From positions 20,062,001 to 20,126,000 of the forward strand of contig OX392545.1 of the NCBI GenBank assembly GCA_947623455.1: 64,000 bases of DNA, written 5' to 3'. The DNA is from Mimachlamys varia. Lineage: Eukaryota > Mollusca > Bivalvia > Pectinida > Pectinidae. Below are positions 34,380 to 46,000 of the stretch, in pieces; the first letter of the stretch is position 1, and every line of letters begins with the position of its first letter. The translations under genes and the position numbers were made by a program. Under the pieces are notes generated by a model. The model worked only from the letters and a program-made list of their open reading frames with translations, was not told the origin of the DNA and did no database searches.

Positions 34380-35370
34380 GAAAACCCGCCCCTCATCCCC
34401 TAGGGGATCAGCTAGTCCTACCATAAGTATAATTTTGAATCTTGAGCACCTAGGGATGCTTTCTGCTAAAAAAGGTTGATTTCCAATCATTGGTTATGGA
34501 GAAGAAGTCGCTAATAACAATTTCTACCACAATACCCCGTGTTATTCCACTCTCAGACCATTGTATAAACGTGCTGACTGTTGGGTAAATATAAATGTTA
34601 TATACCACTAGTGGAATATGACCTATCGGGCTTTTGATTGGTTGAGAAGTTGAACTTCGGCCGGAAATGTGGATTGTTGATGACGTCATCGATTGTTGAC
34701 GTCGTCACAACTTGGCGGGAATGTATTCGAGATGTTGTGATTTCCCGCAAATCCGCGATTCACCCCAGAAAAGAACACTGCAACTGCCGACTAAATATTA
34801 TTGTGGTAGAAACAGGTCACACGTCTCGTGTTTATTGGATATGGAATTTATTTCACTCGAGTTAATTATTTTTTTAAAGTTACAAAAGACACTCGCTAAA
34901 GCTCGTGTCTTTTGTAACTTTTAAAAAATAATTAACTCGAGTGAAATAAATTCCATATCCAACAACCACTCGTTGTGTAACCTCTATATAACTAAATAAA
35001 TAACTCTTTTCGGCCCCGCCCCTCAGCCCCCTAGGGGGTCAATCCCAGCATGAGTACAATTTTGAATCCTGAGCACCTAGGGATGCTTCCTACCAATCAA
35101 AGCTGATTTCCAATAAGTGGTTATGGAGAAGAAGTCGCTTAAACCAATAAACATGTAGCTAAATAACCCTTTTTTTGGCCCGCCCCTCAGCCCCCTAGGG
35201 AATCCGTCCAACCATTAGCACAATTTTAAATCCAGGGCATCTAAGGATGCTTCCTGCCAAATAAGGTTAATTTCCTATCAGTGGTTATGGAGAAGTCTTT
35301 AAAAAAAATGTTGACGGACGACACGGTATTACATAAGCTCACCTCTGTCCTTCGGATCAGGTGAGCTAAA
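34380..35370. repeat. Bivalve-type interspersed repeat with an inserted element
   Basis: Three related units at about 34385, 34995 and 35175 share CCGCCCCTCA, GCACCTAGGGATGCTT and GGTTATGGAGAAGAAGTCGC. The right end reads GTCCTTCGGATCAGGTGAGC, like the end of 37540-38490. A different element (about 34513-34962) interrupts the first unit. Confidence 0.55.
34513..34962. mobile_element. Inserted element ending in a near-perfect 128-bp hairpin
   Basis: TTTCTACCACAAT at 34522 pairs with ATTGTGGTAGAAA at 34799, and the terminal part, 34835-34962, is a near-perfect palindrome (TTGGATATGGAATTTATTTC and its complement) with an 8- to 10-nt loop. Non-coding. Confidence 0.65.
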
Positions 35371-35649
35371 AAAGCTGATGAAAATAAAAAATAAAACAAA
35401 TCATTATTTTACATTTTATTGAGAAGCTACATGGAAGTAATACTGGGACTTAACAGAGAATAACTATGTCTCATTAAAAAGACTTAATATAGAGTTCAAC
35501 ATACTTTGTATGTTTGACCAAAATTTCAAAAAAGACACATTCTTTTTTTAATACCAGCCACAAAAACAAAACCAGTGACTTGTATTAACACAGAGGCAAA
35601 AACAAACAAGAATGGTAAACCATCAACTTAAAGTCCAATAATATAAACA

Positions 35650-36930
35650 CACGTGTTCAACTTATCAAGGTAAAACAACAAACAAACCCAGGTGACAGAC
35701 AAACATGGTCAAAAACATCGTACACACAAACCAAAGTGTCCAGACAAACAACGTTCCCCTGTACACACAAACAATAGTGTCCAACCTACCAAGGTTCTAC
35801 TATACACACAAACCATAGTGTCCAAACTACCAAGGTTCTACTATACACATAAACCAAAGTGTCCAAACTACCAAGGTTCTTAACTGTACACACAAACTAA
35901 AATGTCCAGACAAACAAGGTTCTACTGTACACACAAACCAAGGTGTTCAGACAAACAAGGTTCTACTGTACACACAAACCAAAGTGTCCAGATTAACAAG
36001 GTTCTTAACTGTACACACAAACCAAAGTGTCCAGACAAACAAGGTTCTACTGTACACACAAACTAAGGTGTTCAGACAAACAAGGTTCTACTGTACACAC
36101 AAACCAAAGTGTCCAGATTAACAAGGTTCTTAACTGTACACACAAACCAAGGTGTCCAGACAAACAAGGTTCTACTGTACACACAAACCAAAGTGTTCAG
36201 ACAAACAAGGTTCTTAACTGTACACACAAACCAAAGTGTCCAGACAAACAAGGTTCTACTGTACACACAAACCAAAGTGTCCAGACAAACAAGGTTCTAC
36301 TGAACACACAAACCAAAGTGTCCAGACAAACAAGGTTCTACTGTACACACAAACCAAAGTGTCCAGACAAACAAGGTTCTACTGTACACACAAACCAAAG
36401 TGTCCAGATTAACAAGGTTCTTAACTGTACACACAAACCAAGGTGTCCAAACAAACAAGGTTCTACTTTACACACAAACCAAAGTGTTCAGACAAACAAG
36501 TTTCTACTGAACACACAAACCAAAGTGTTCAGACAAACAAGTTTCTACTGAACACACAAACCAAAGTGTTCAGACAAACAAGGTTCTACTGTACACAAAC
36601 CAAAGTGTCCAGACAAACAATGTTTTACTGTGCACACAAACCAAAGGGTCCAGACAAACAAGGTTCTACTGTGCACACAAACCAAAGGGTCCAGACAAAC
36701 AAGATTCTTAACTGTACAAACAAACGAAAGTGCCCACACTAACAAGGTCCTACTGTACACACAAACCGAAGTGTCCAGACAAACAATGTTCTTAACTGTA
36801 CACACAAACCAAAGTGTCCAGACAAACAATGTTCTTAACTGTACACACAAACCAAAGTGTCCAGACAAACAATGTTCTTAACTGTACACACAAACCAAAG
36901 TGTCCAGACAAACAAGACTAACAAATATAC
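35650..36930. repeat. 41-bp minisatellite, about 30 copies
   Basis: Unit close to ACACACAAACCAAAGTGTCC then AGACAAACAAGGTTCTACTGT. Some units have TTAACTGT in place of TACTGT, and sub-variants (AGATTAAC, GTTCAGAC) recur in blocks, so higher-order duplication has occurred. The many open frames on both strands arise because the unit has few stops. It lies beyond the probable 3' end of PRDM10. Confidence 0.9.
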
Positions 36931-37539
36931 ATTGAACAAATTAGTTTTTGAAGAAAAAAAAAACGAAAATCTTTTTCTACACAGAAACCAAGGTGTTCTT
37001 AAAACCATCACAGTCCACTGTGCATATGCAAAATCCATAGATTTTATCAAACAGGTTCTACATGTACATAAACACAAACGTTTAGACAACACATTACAAG
37101 GTTCAACTGTACATACAACAGAGCTAACGTTGCTGTTTACATCTTTAAGATGTACAATACACACATTTTTACAAATACAATTAAAAATAAGTATCGTGAT
37201 CTTTTTCAAGAAGATTGAAATACATTAAAAAATAAGTACTGTGAACTTTTTCACGCAAATTGAAATACAATTAAAAATACGTAATGTGAGCTTTTTCACT
37301 TAATTTGATAATCATTGTACATACTTTTTTGGTATATACCAGGGCTGCAACGATATGCATACCTCTTAATACCATACATAGCAGTAGCATGTTTACCATG
37401 ATACAAATATCTGCTTTAAAGTGAACTTCATAATGATCAAGTGTAGAAAGGAATCAATTTTTATCCTAGACTTAAGCAGTAAATACTAAATTAGATATTT
37501 TTGCATGATTTTCAATACTCATCTTTAATTACGAATTAA

Positions 37540-38490
37540 ACAAGAGGTCCAGAGGGCCTGTTTTGCTCACCTGGAGCAGTTGTCTCTATAAGCATGAGGA
37601 AATACTCTCCATAAAAGTTTAGTTACGGAGTGAAGATCTCATTTGTTTCTAAATTTTGACTAAGAAAGTAAGTTCCTACGATTTGTGACCAAAAATTAGG
37701 GTCAGTTCTTATATCAACTGTATTTGGTTCTTTATGCCCCGCGATTGTATATTAGCTTTGGAGTGTGAAGCTTTAGTTGTTACAAAATAATTTTATTTAA
37801 GTTATGAATTTTGATTTGCCTCACCCTTCACCCAGTGTCTTAATTGTACAGCTCTTACCCAACCACCTGAGGTTGCTTCCAAAAACATCATTGAACAGTT
37901 GATATCCATCGCTTTGATCCTTGCGAGTTGAATAAAGCGGAATATTCTAATAACATCAATTCCCACCTACCCCTGTGGGGTGTGTGTGTGTAGGGTGTGT
38001 ATGGGGGGGGGGGGGGGCACAATTTGTACAATTTTGAATATCCACTACCTAGCGCCTAGCGATGCTACATGTACCAATAAAATATGGTTGGTTTCCATCA
38101 CATAAATACATAGTTTTAGAGAAAAGGTTGATTAAACAATATGGCTAGGTAAATGAAACTCGGGGCCGAAACACCCACTGTTTACACAAAACAGAGTCCT
38201 CTTTACACAAAGAGTGCTGAGGAACAAATTTGGAAAAATCCCATCCTTACTACAGAGAAAGGAGGATTGTTGAGAATTTACAAAATTTCCCCTCTTGGGG
38301 CAAAGACCCACATTTTACACAAAATTCATACTCCTTCACTAAATGCACTTCTGACCAAATTTGGTCAAAATCTGCTAAGCTGTTCATCAAAAGAAGCTTT
38401 TTCAGGCAAAAATTGACAGGCAGACATTGGGTATTGCAGTATTGCATACTTAGTCCACTGGTCCTTCGGACCAGGTGATTTAGAAAGTGA
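37540..38490. mobile_element. Bivalve-type interspersed element with GCTCACCTG ends
   Basis: The left end is AAGAGGTCCAGAGGGCCTGT followed by TTTGCTCACCTGG, and the right end is GTCCTTCGGACCAGGTGATT, which form imperfect inverted repeats. It contains a GTGTGTGTGTG and poly-G tract at 37975-38018. No transposase is seen. Confidence 0.5.
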
Positions 38491-38499
38491 TGGATAACT

Positions 38500-40440
38500 T
38501 TTTTACCTTACAGAAAAATAAATTAATTTAATAAGATCATAGTTTGATATGATATGAAATATCATATATCGTTGTAGCCCTAGTTGTATGTACAATGATT
38601 TTGATATACATAATTGTTAGAGGATATATAAGACTATAGTTATAATAAGTAAATGGGTATATATAAATTAGCTGTTCTCTTAGAGAACAGATATATCACA
38701 TGTAGACTTATGTTGGGTAATATCATATTTGTTAAAGGTGAGTTATTAACACTTCCACACAATCTAAAAGGTTTTTTGATTAAATCACATTATCAACTAT
38801 TTACATAACTAAATCTCATAAGCAAAACATTAATATGATATATAAAGTTGCTAATATTCACGAAGGTTTAATTTCGTTTGATTCGCAAACGCATCAAAAT
38901 TTGCAAAAATCAACACCTTGTGAACATTTTTATAATGTGGTTATAATGTCATCTATGTTTCATAATGATTTTGTGATCCACGAAAACAATTTGCGGACAA
39001 AAAATATTGCAAACTTTCATGCCGCTAGTACACGTATATGAGCACATTATATGAAAATATCAATTAATCTGCTAAAGAAGGGAATACAATGAAAATCCAG
39101 ATATGGACCCGATATTATTACAATGTAAAAATGAATCTTCTCCAGACCAACTGAACCCCTGCATCCCTAGGTAACATCTGTAGACTGTACCAAACACTGA
39201 TCTGGATGTGGCCATTATATATAGTGTACAGCGGTGAAAAGGTTACTGTAAAACGGAAAATTTTCGCCCCATCTTTATTTCGCTCTATCATGAAAAGATT
39301 TGAATTCACCCTGTCTTGAACTTGCCCTCTCAAATGTAGAAAAATTATTTATACATAATGAGACGCAAAAATAGAAATGGAAAAATATTCACCCAGTTCT
39401 AAATTCGCCCTTCCATTACTAGGTGAAAATTTCCAGTCTTACAGTAAATCAAACTTCTCGAGACCACTTTAAAATTCTCAAGGCTCAAGCAACAAATTTA
39501 GTGATCCAGAGAGCCAAGGTTTGAATAAGACTGAATCATGAAATATACCAACATAGAATAAAGGCAAACAACATATGCAATATTCAGATCAGGGCCAAAA
39601 TGTTATCGATGCTCAAACATATAGGCAACAAATTAAAGGGTTCGGGGAAATCAAGATTTGAATAAGAATCATGAATGAATTCTAACATAAATAACGACAA
39701 ACAACATCAATATTCAGTTCAGTTCTGATCACAAGGGTAATGCGTTGTCTTGTATATATCAGTGTGTTCCAATACGGAACCTTGTATTTGATACACTAGC
39801 TTTGGGACGAAATATAATAATTGGTATTTCTATTGTAAGATTCACCAAGTACAAAATTAAGATGCATTTCTTACACATTTTTAATCATAAGAAATGACCA
39901 TATTAAAGTAAAATCTGAAGGTAAATATTACAAATTAAAAATCAAAACATGGAACACAACAAACAAACAAACAAACAAAATACATAAATATCATATACAG
40001 TGATCAATCTACGTTCGAGTCCCAAGTCCAGTACTCATAAAATTATGAAAAGACTCCGGAATTCCGGATATACTTCCAATTTAACATTGTGGGACCCATT
40101 GATTTCGACAATATGCACAAAAAGGACCCATGAAATTAAATTGATTGCTGCATATACATATATCAATAATCAACTATAATCCCATATATATAAGTACAGT
40201 ATATATCTCATGATACGGTATGTATTGGGGTACAATAAGATGCATATCACTGAACAAATATCTGTCAAAAATGTAGACTTTATCAATGATAGAGAGCAGG
40301 ATTTTATCAATTTTTGTCATAGACTTCAACAGTACATACTTTACAAATAATATGGTATAATTTCTTCTTGTACTTTTAAAGAGATTACTGTACAGTTCAA
40401 CACATGCCTCAAATCCATCCTGGCCTCTGTGGAGTATAAC
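38500..40440. other. AT-rich stretch downstream of PRDM10, no gene seen
   Basis: No exon with domain or splice support on either strand. Small features include a duplicated segment around 39540 and 39660 (GGGCAAAC/GACAAACAACAT-type) and an ACAA microsatellite at 39958-39978. Part of it may be an extended 3' untranslated region. Confidence 0.35.
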
Positions 40441-40453
40441 AAAGAGAGAGATA

Positions 40454-40459
40454 TTTATT
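40454..40459 (-). terminator. Possible polyadenylation signal of PRDM10
   Basis: AATAAA on the minus strand, 589 nt after the PRDM10 stop codon. It would make a 3' untranslated region of about 0.6 kb. Other AATAAA motifs lie further left, for example near 35418, so the true end is not fixed. Confidence 0.35.
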
Positions 40460-41047
40460 GAACATTTTACAAATATATAATAACACTTTTTTAAAGCTTG
40501 ATAAAAATTGAAGTATTTTCACTATTTTACAATACAGGCCAAAACAAAAAAACAGTTAGTTAAAATACACAGGAAAGTATCGTTACACGATACAAATTGC
40601 TGTAGCCCTCCTTATTACTTCCTGTACTGATGTCGTCCGTTTTTCTATCAGATATTTTGCAGGTTTTAGTGATGGAGAAAAGCCGGACTTCCCCGTCAGA
40701 AAACACAGCAACAATTTAAACAAAACCAGGACAATATTAAATCTTAAGATATTCACATCTTTTTCGTGAAAATGATTCATGCAAGGGCTTATGTGGCTAT
40801 GCAACGGCTGGTTGTCAGCCTAGTGTCTGGTTAAAGACAAGCACTATGGAAACTATAACCATGGCATCAAACAAAACTTTGTCAGAGCCTGCAATATGAG
40901 CCTAGAAGACGAGTACACATATGTTGCACTTTCTTCAAGTATACACAGGTATCAAACATTGTCCAGCTTTAACTACCGGTATGTATAAACCCCAGCTCTT
41001 ATTTTGAATGAAACTTTTGCTAGGATTACATTATGAACATGACAGCA

Positions 41048-43040
41048 TTAATTGAAGTTTGTCCATGCCCTCTGTATAAAGCCTGTTGCCAAGGAGACAG
41101 GGATTGAGGTGGTCTGACCTTGGGCGCCACTGACAACAATGGTCTGTGGTGTGTTGATGACCTGCTGTGGTTGTGTGGCAGTCACATTCTGGGATGTGAT
41201 TACCTGGCCTGCAGCCTGGATGTCACCATCAGCGGGAGCTGAGGTGGCAGCAGCCGCAGTCGGGAGACTCTGGGTGGCCACGGCCATCTGTATTGGTGTT
41301 GCTAAGGTGATGCCCTGTGGCAGGGCCTGACTGAGGTGGCTCAGCTCTATGGTTGAATGTTGTAGGGGAGCTGTTTGAACAGTCACCATAGTAGGCGCTC
41401 CCGTAGCAACGCGCTGGAGCTGAATCTCGCCCATCTGGCGGTACTCCTGCTGGAGTGACTGGGTCAGTTCACTCATGGCCTGGGTCAAGAGGTCAGCTGG
41501 CTGTCCATCTTGACCAGGGTGGGGCTGTATTGCTATCACCGTGTCTTGATCGTACCGCACCACCTGGGTAATCATACCGTCCTGGTTGGGCTGACCCTGG
41601 CCATCAGGGAGGGGTTGACCATCTTTGCCTAACTTTGGAGGCAGAGGAGGAACAGCAAATGGATGTTTCTTCCTCTGGTGCTGGGTCAGTTTGGCTTTGC
41701 TGGCATACTGTTTGTGACAGAACTCACATGAATGCGGCATTGTGGTGATACTGCCAACAGTCTGTGAATACGTCGGATTGGGCAATCCAGGGAACTCCGG
41801 AACCATGGACTTCTTTCTGCTGCTCATTGGCAGGTCTGCCCCCGGGTGATTCTTGATAATGTGAGCTTTGCGTTTTGAGCTAGATTTGTAAACTTTTTCA
41901 CAATACTGGCAATAGTAATCCTTCTGTGTCTTCAGAATCGGCAAGTTTAACTCTGGCACAGTCTCAGGTTTGACATCTGGGTGGCGCTTTGCTAAGTGGT
42001 TGACCAGCATTCCTCTACGTTTAAACCCATGCATACATGTATGACACTTATAAATGAAGCGATGATAGTCAGACGGTGAAACCTTTGGGATAAATTTCTT
42101 TTTAGATGACCTGTTTCTGCATGCCATTTTCACTTCACGCTCCAGTGAATGCATGCGACGAATATGTTCCTTCAGTTTGTCTTTCCTCTTAAACTGCCGA
42201 CCACATGTTTCGCACATAAATTCACGGTGTGTGGAGTGACGCAGCATATGAAGTTTAAGTTTGTCGGGACGCGGGAAGATTTTGTCACAATGAGGGCAAG
42301 GGAATTCCTTATTTGTGTGGAAGCCCCGAATGTGCTTTCGCAGAGATATGAAGTCGTTGAACTGCTTAAGACATTCTGGACATGTGTAGACCCCGTCTTG
42401 TGCATGTTCAACGACATGCTCCTTCATTGTGGCCGTGTGGTCAAAACCTTGGTGACAGATTGGACACTCGTAATATTTCTTGTCACTGTGGGTCTTCAGG
42501 TGACAGGACAGTGCCGAATTGTTCATAAAGCGCTTGAAGCAAACGTCACACTGAAGAGGTTTAGAATCCTCGTCACCGTGACACAACATGTGACGTTGAA
42601 GTGTCTCCTGTGTGTGGAAGGCTTTCCAGCACTTGTCACATTTATGCGGGCGATCTCGATCAGTTCTGCGTTTTGTTGTACCATGTTCGGCAGCGTGTTC
42701 AATAAGTGACCTCTGCTCCACAAACTGAGCATGACACACAGGACATGCCAGTGTGCTTGAATCAATACTAACAATGTTCTCGTCCAACCCGACACCGTTC
42801 GACACGGAACCATTGTCTGCGACACCATATGCAAATTTTCTGACCTCGTCTAAGCCGACGTCCTCCGCTGCGTGGGTAAGTGTGTGGAGGTTGAGGAGAT
42901 TGGAGTTGTCGAAGGTTAGATCACAGTGTACACACACCCACTCCTGCCCGCCAGATTCCTTACCCTTCTTACGGTACAAGGACTGGATCGTACGCCGGAT
43001 AGCTTCTGGGTCATGCCGGCGCTGGTACTTCTTCAAAGTC
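41048..43040 (-). CDS. PRDM10: PRDM10 coding exon 15: eleven C2H2 fingers and Gln-rich tail
   Basis: A single 1993-nt terminal exon, entering in phase 2 after a GTAATTGTAG acceptor, stop at 41050-41048. Finger cores in order: [88 protein letters not shown], each followed by a matching H-x3-5-H. After the last finger come [19 protein letters not shown] and Gln/Thr/Ala-rich sequence typical of an activation domain, ending AWTNFN. Confidence 0.95.
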
Positions 43041-46000
43041 CTACAATTACAAGACACCAGTTAGAATTAAGAATCTAAGCTTAAAGGCCCAATATACGTA
43101 ACTTCAGGAAATTTTTTGGGATTCTGAAAAATTATAAAAAATAATCCAGTTGATAACCATGCAAAAATAAGAGTAAAATGAAGTAAACCTGAGCGGTAAC
43201 TAACAAGAAACTCTTGACAAAAAAAAATCCAAAGAATTGAAAATATTTCAGGTGGGGCCCACTTCAACAACAAGCCAAAGGTAGAATACAGTTCGAAATG
43301 GACGTGTGTTTACAAATACCATGTTTCAACTACTGTTGTACCGATAACCGTGTAAGAATTAATCTTGAATATTACTGATATCAGTTAATCTTCACTAAAT
43401 CTAAAAAAAGTTATTACGCTTACTTTTCGCTTCAAGTTTTGCAGAAAGTTTCATATATTGGGCCTTTAAGTAATCTCACTATAGTCATGGGTATAAGCTA
43501 ACTCAGTAAGCCATGCTTTTTCTTTGCGAAAGTGCTTCGCAAAATATTAATGGAAAAATATCAATCAATAGATTGGAACTTGAGTAATAAGGAGATGATT
43601 TTATATACATTACTGGTATAATGCTTTAGGTACCACAGATAGTGGTTGCTGAAATCTTCAAAATAATGCAGCACCAGATTTTATGATATTCAATATTCAA
43701 AGACAGAAACTTTTCTAGTTGAACATTATTATATAAATTATGGACTTTTTTAAAGTTACTTGGCGTTTAACATTTTTTTATTTAGACTACAAGCTGTCAG
43801 ACAGATATTTGAAGGTTACTTGTAAAACCAATAATCTCAAAGCGTATATTTACTTTAGAATTCACTTGCCCTGATATAAAATTAATCTTATCCTTAGTGA
43901 AGCAGGAGAACTGTTGAACATTAATGCTAAACATATTGATACTTTTTAATGAAAATATCACATTGCATAATTTAGTTGATTTACAAACCTAGCTACATTA
44001 ACAAATTCACACCCCAAATTTCATAATGAACTTTTCCAACCTTTGAATTGGAAAATTTCAAATGTGTCTTTAGGGGTGAGTGAGATAATAAAGGGAAGCT
44101 ACTCACTTGTTCAGGTAAATACTTGTTGATTTTTTCTTCCACATATACCCAGTAGTATCCAGGTCCTACAACAAGAACAGTAAGAAATATCACCAGTCGA
44201 AGTGATGCCACGTAATCAGAATATATGAGAAACAAATTATTCAACTTGTGACTAACATTGCTTATGATTTAACCTTGGAGCTGTAGATTATTAGATATCA
44301 CCTTTAATAGAACAGAATGCACTCGCTAAATTGGTTATAGGAAGAAAGATAATTTTATAGCAACACTTGTTCACATCCTCGATATCCCTATACCCCTGAA
44401 ATATGTCAAAGCAAAACTGAAAGTTCTGTGTGTGCCACCTTGTTGCTGAGGCAAGAAGACTGGTTCGAACCCCTGATGTACATCAAAAGAATCTCGTAGT
44501 CACATAACAGAAAGAATTGACAAGCTTTGAAGTTGTGTGTCACTCCTTTGTAATTTTCTAAAGACAGGTATCAGCCTAGAGATTGGTCAGTTTTTTTGGC
44601 TGGGCATGCCTTCAGTTTTGCCATGACATATTCATATTAGGTGTAGAGAGTGTAGGTGAGTGTAGCCTCTGGATATCGAGGATGATTACAGGGGTGTAGA
44701 GAGTGAAGGTGAGAGTAATCCATAGAAATCATGGGGGTGTAGAGAGAGTGAAGATGAGAGTAATCCATAGAAATCATGGGGGTGTAGAGAGTGAAGGTGA
44801 GAGTAATCCATAGAAATCATGGGGGTGTAGAGAGTGAAGGTGAGAGTAATCCATAGAAATCGTGGGGGTGTAGAGAGTGAAGGTGAGAGTAATCCATAGA
44901 AATCGTGGGGGTGTAGAGAGTGAAGGTGAGAGTAATCCATAGAAATCGTGGGGGTGTAGAGAGTGTAGGTGAGAGTAATCCATAGAAATTACAGGGGTGT
45001 AGAGAGTGAAGGTGAGAGTAATCCATAGAAATCGTGGGGGTGTAGAGAGTGTAGGTGAGCACAATCCCTGGATATCGAGGATGATTACAGGAGTGTAGAA
45101 AGCGCAAGTAACCCCTGTATAACCACTGGATATCGCCGATGATTCCAGGGGTGTAGAAAGTGAAGGTGAGAGTAATCCATAGAAATCGTGGGGGTGTAGA
45201 GAGTGTAGGTGAGCACAATCCCTGGATATCGAGGATGATTACAGGGGTGTAGAAAGTGTAGGTGAGCACAATCCCTGGATATCGAGGATGATTACAGGAG
45301 TGTAGAAAGCGCAAGTAACCCCTGTGTAACCACTGGATATCGCCGATGATTCCAGGGGTGTAGAGAGTGAAGGTGAGAGTAATCCATAGAAATCGTGGGG
45401 GTGTAGAGAGTGTAGGTGAGCACAATCCCTGGATATCGAGGATGATTACAGGAGTGTAGAAAGCGCAAGTAACCCCTGTATAACCACTGGATATCGCCGA
45501 TGATTCCAGGGGTGTAGAAAGTGAAGGTGAGAGTAATCCATAGAAATCGTGGGGGTGTAGATAGTGTAGGTGAGCACAATCCCTGGATATCAAGGATGAT
45601 TACAGGGGTGTAGAGTGCGCAAGTAGCCACTGGATATCGCCGATGATTTCAGGGGTGTAGAGAGTGTAGGTGAGAGTAATCCATAGAAATCGTGGGGGTG
45701 TAGATAGTGTAGGTGAGAGTAATCCATAGAAATCGTGGGGGTGTAGATAGTGTAGGTGAGTGTAACCCCTGGATATTGAGGATGACTCCAGGGATGTAGT
45801 GAGCATATTTGAGAGCAATCCATGGATATCGAGGATGATTTTAGGGTTATATACAATGGGGATGATGTTACCTTTTTGGGAGGGCGTCCTCTCCTCTTGA
45901 GGTATCCCTGGCCGAAAGAGTAGGATTTCCCTTTAGGGATTTCACTCGTACTCGGCTCTACCGTATCATCAGCAGGCCCCAATGTGTCATGTGTCATGAT

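Noticed and set aside
36027..36551. 174-codon open frame with repeated THKPKCPDKQGS units
   Set aside because: Lies fully inside the 41-bp minisatellite; it has no start context, splice sites or domain, and frames are open on both strands.
35650..36930. CRISPR-like regular repeat spacing
   Set aside because: Units are contiguous without unique spacers and the DNA is animal; it is a minisatellite.
42149..42709. 186-codon plus-strand frame
   Set aside because: Antisense shadow of the PRDM10 zinc-finger exon.
43993..44244. Minus-strand frame with [20 protein letters not shown]
   Set aside because: Overlaps PRDM10 exon 14 in a different frame; the phase-matched reading ([12 protein letters not shown]) joins both neighbours and is preferred.
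44817..45593. 258-codon minus-strand frame with repeated [16 protein letters not shown] units
   Set aside because: Made of the intron 13 minisatellite of PRDM10; length follows from a stop-free unit, not from coding selection.
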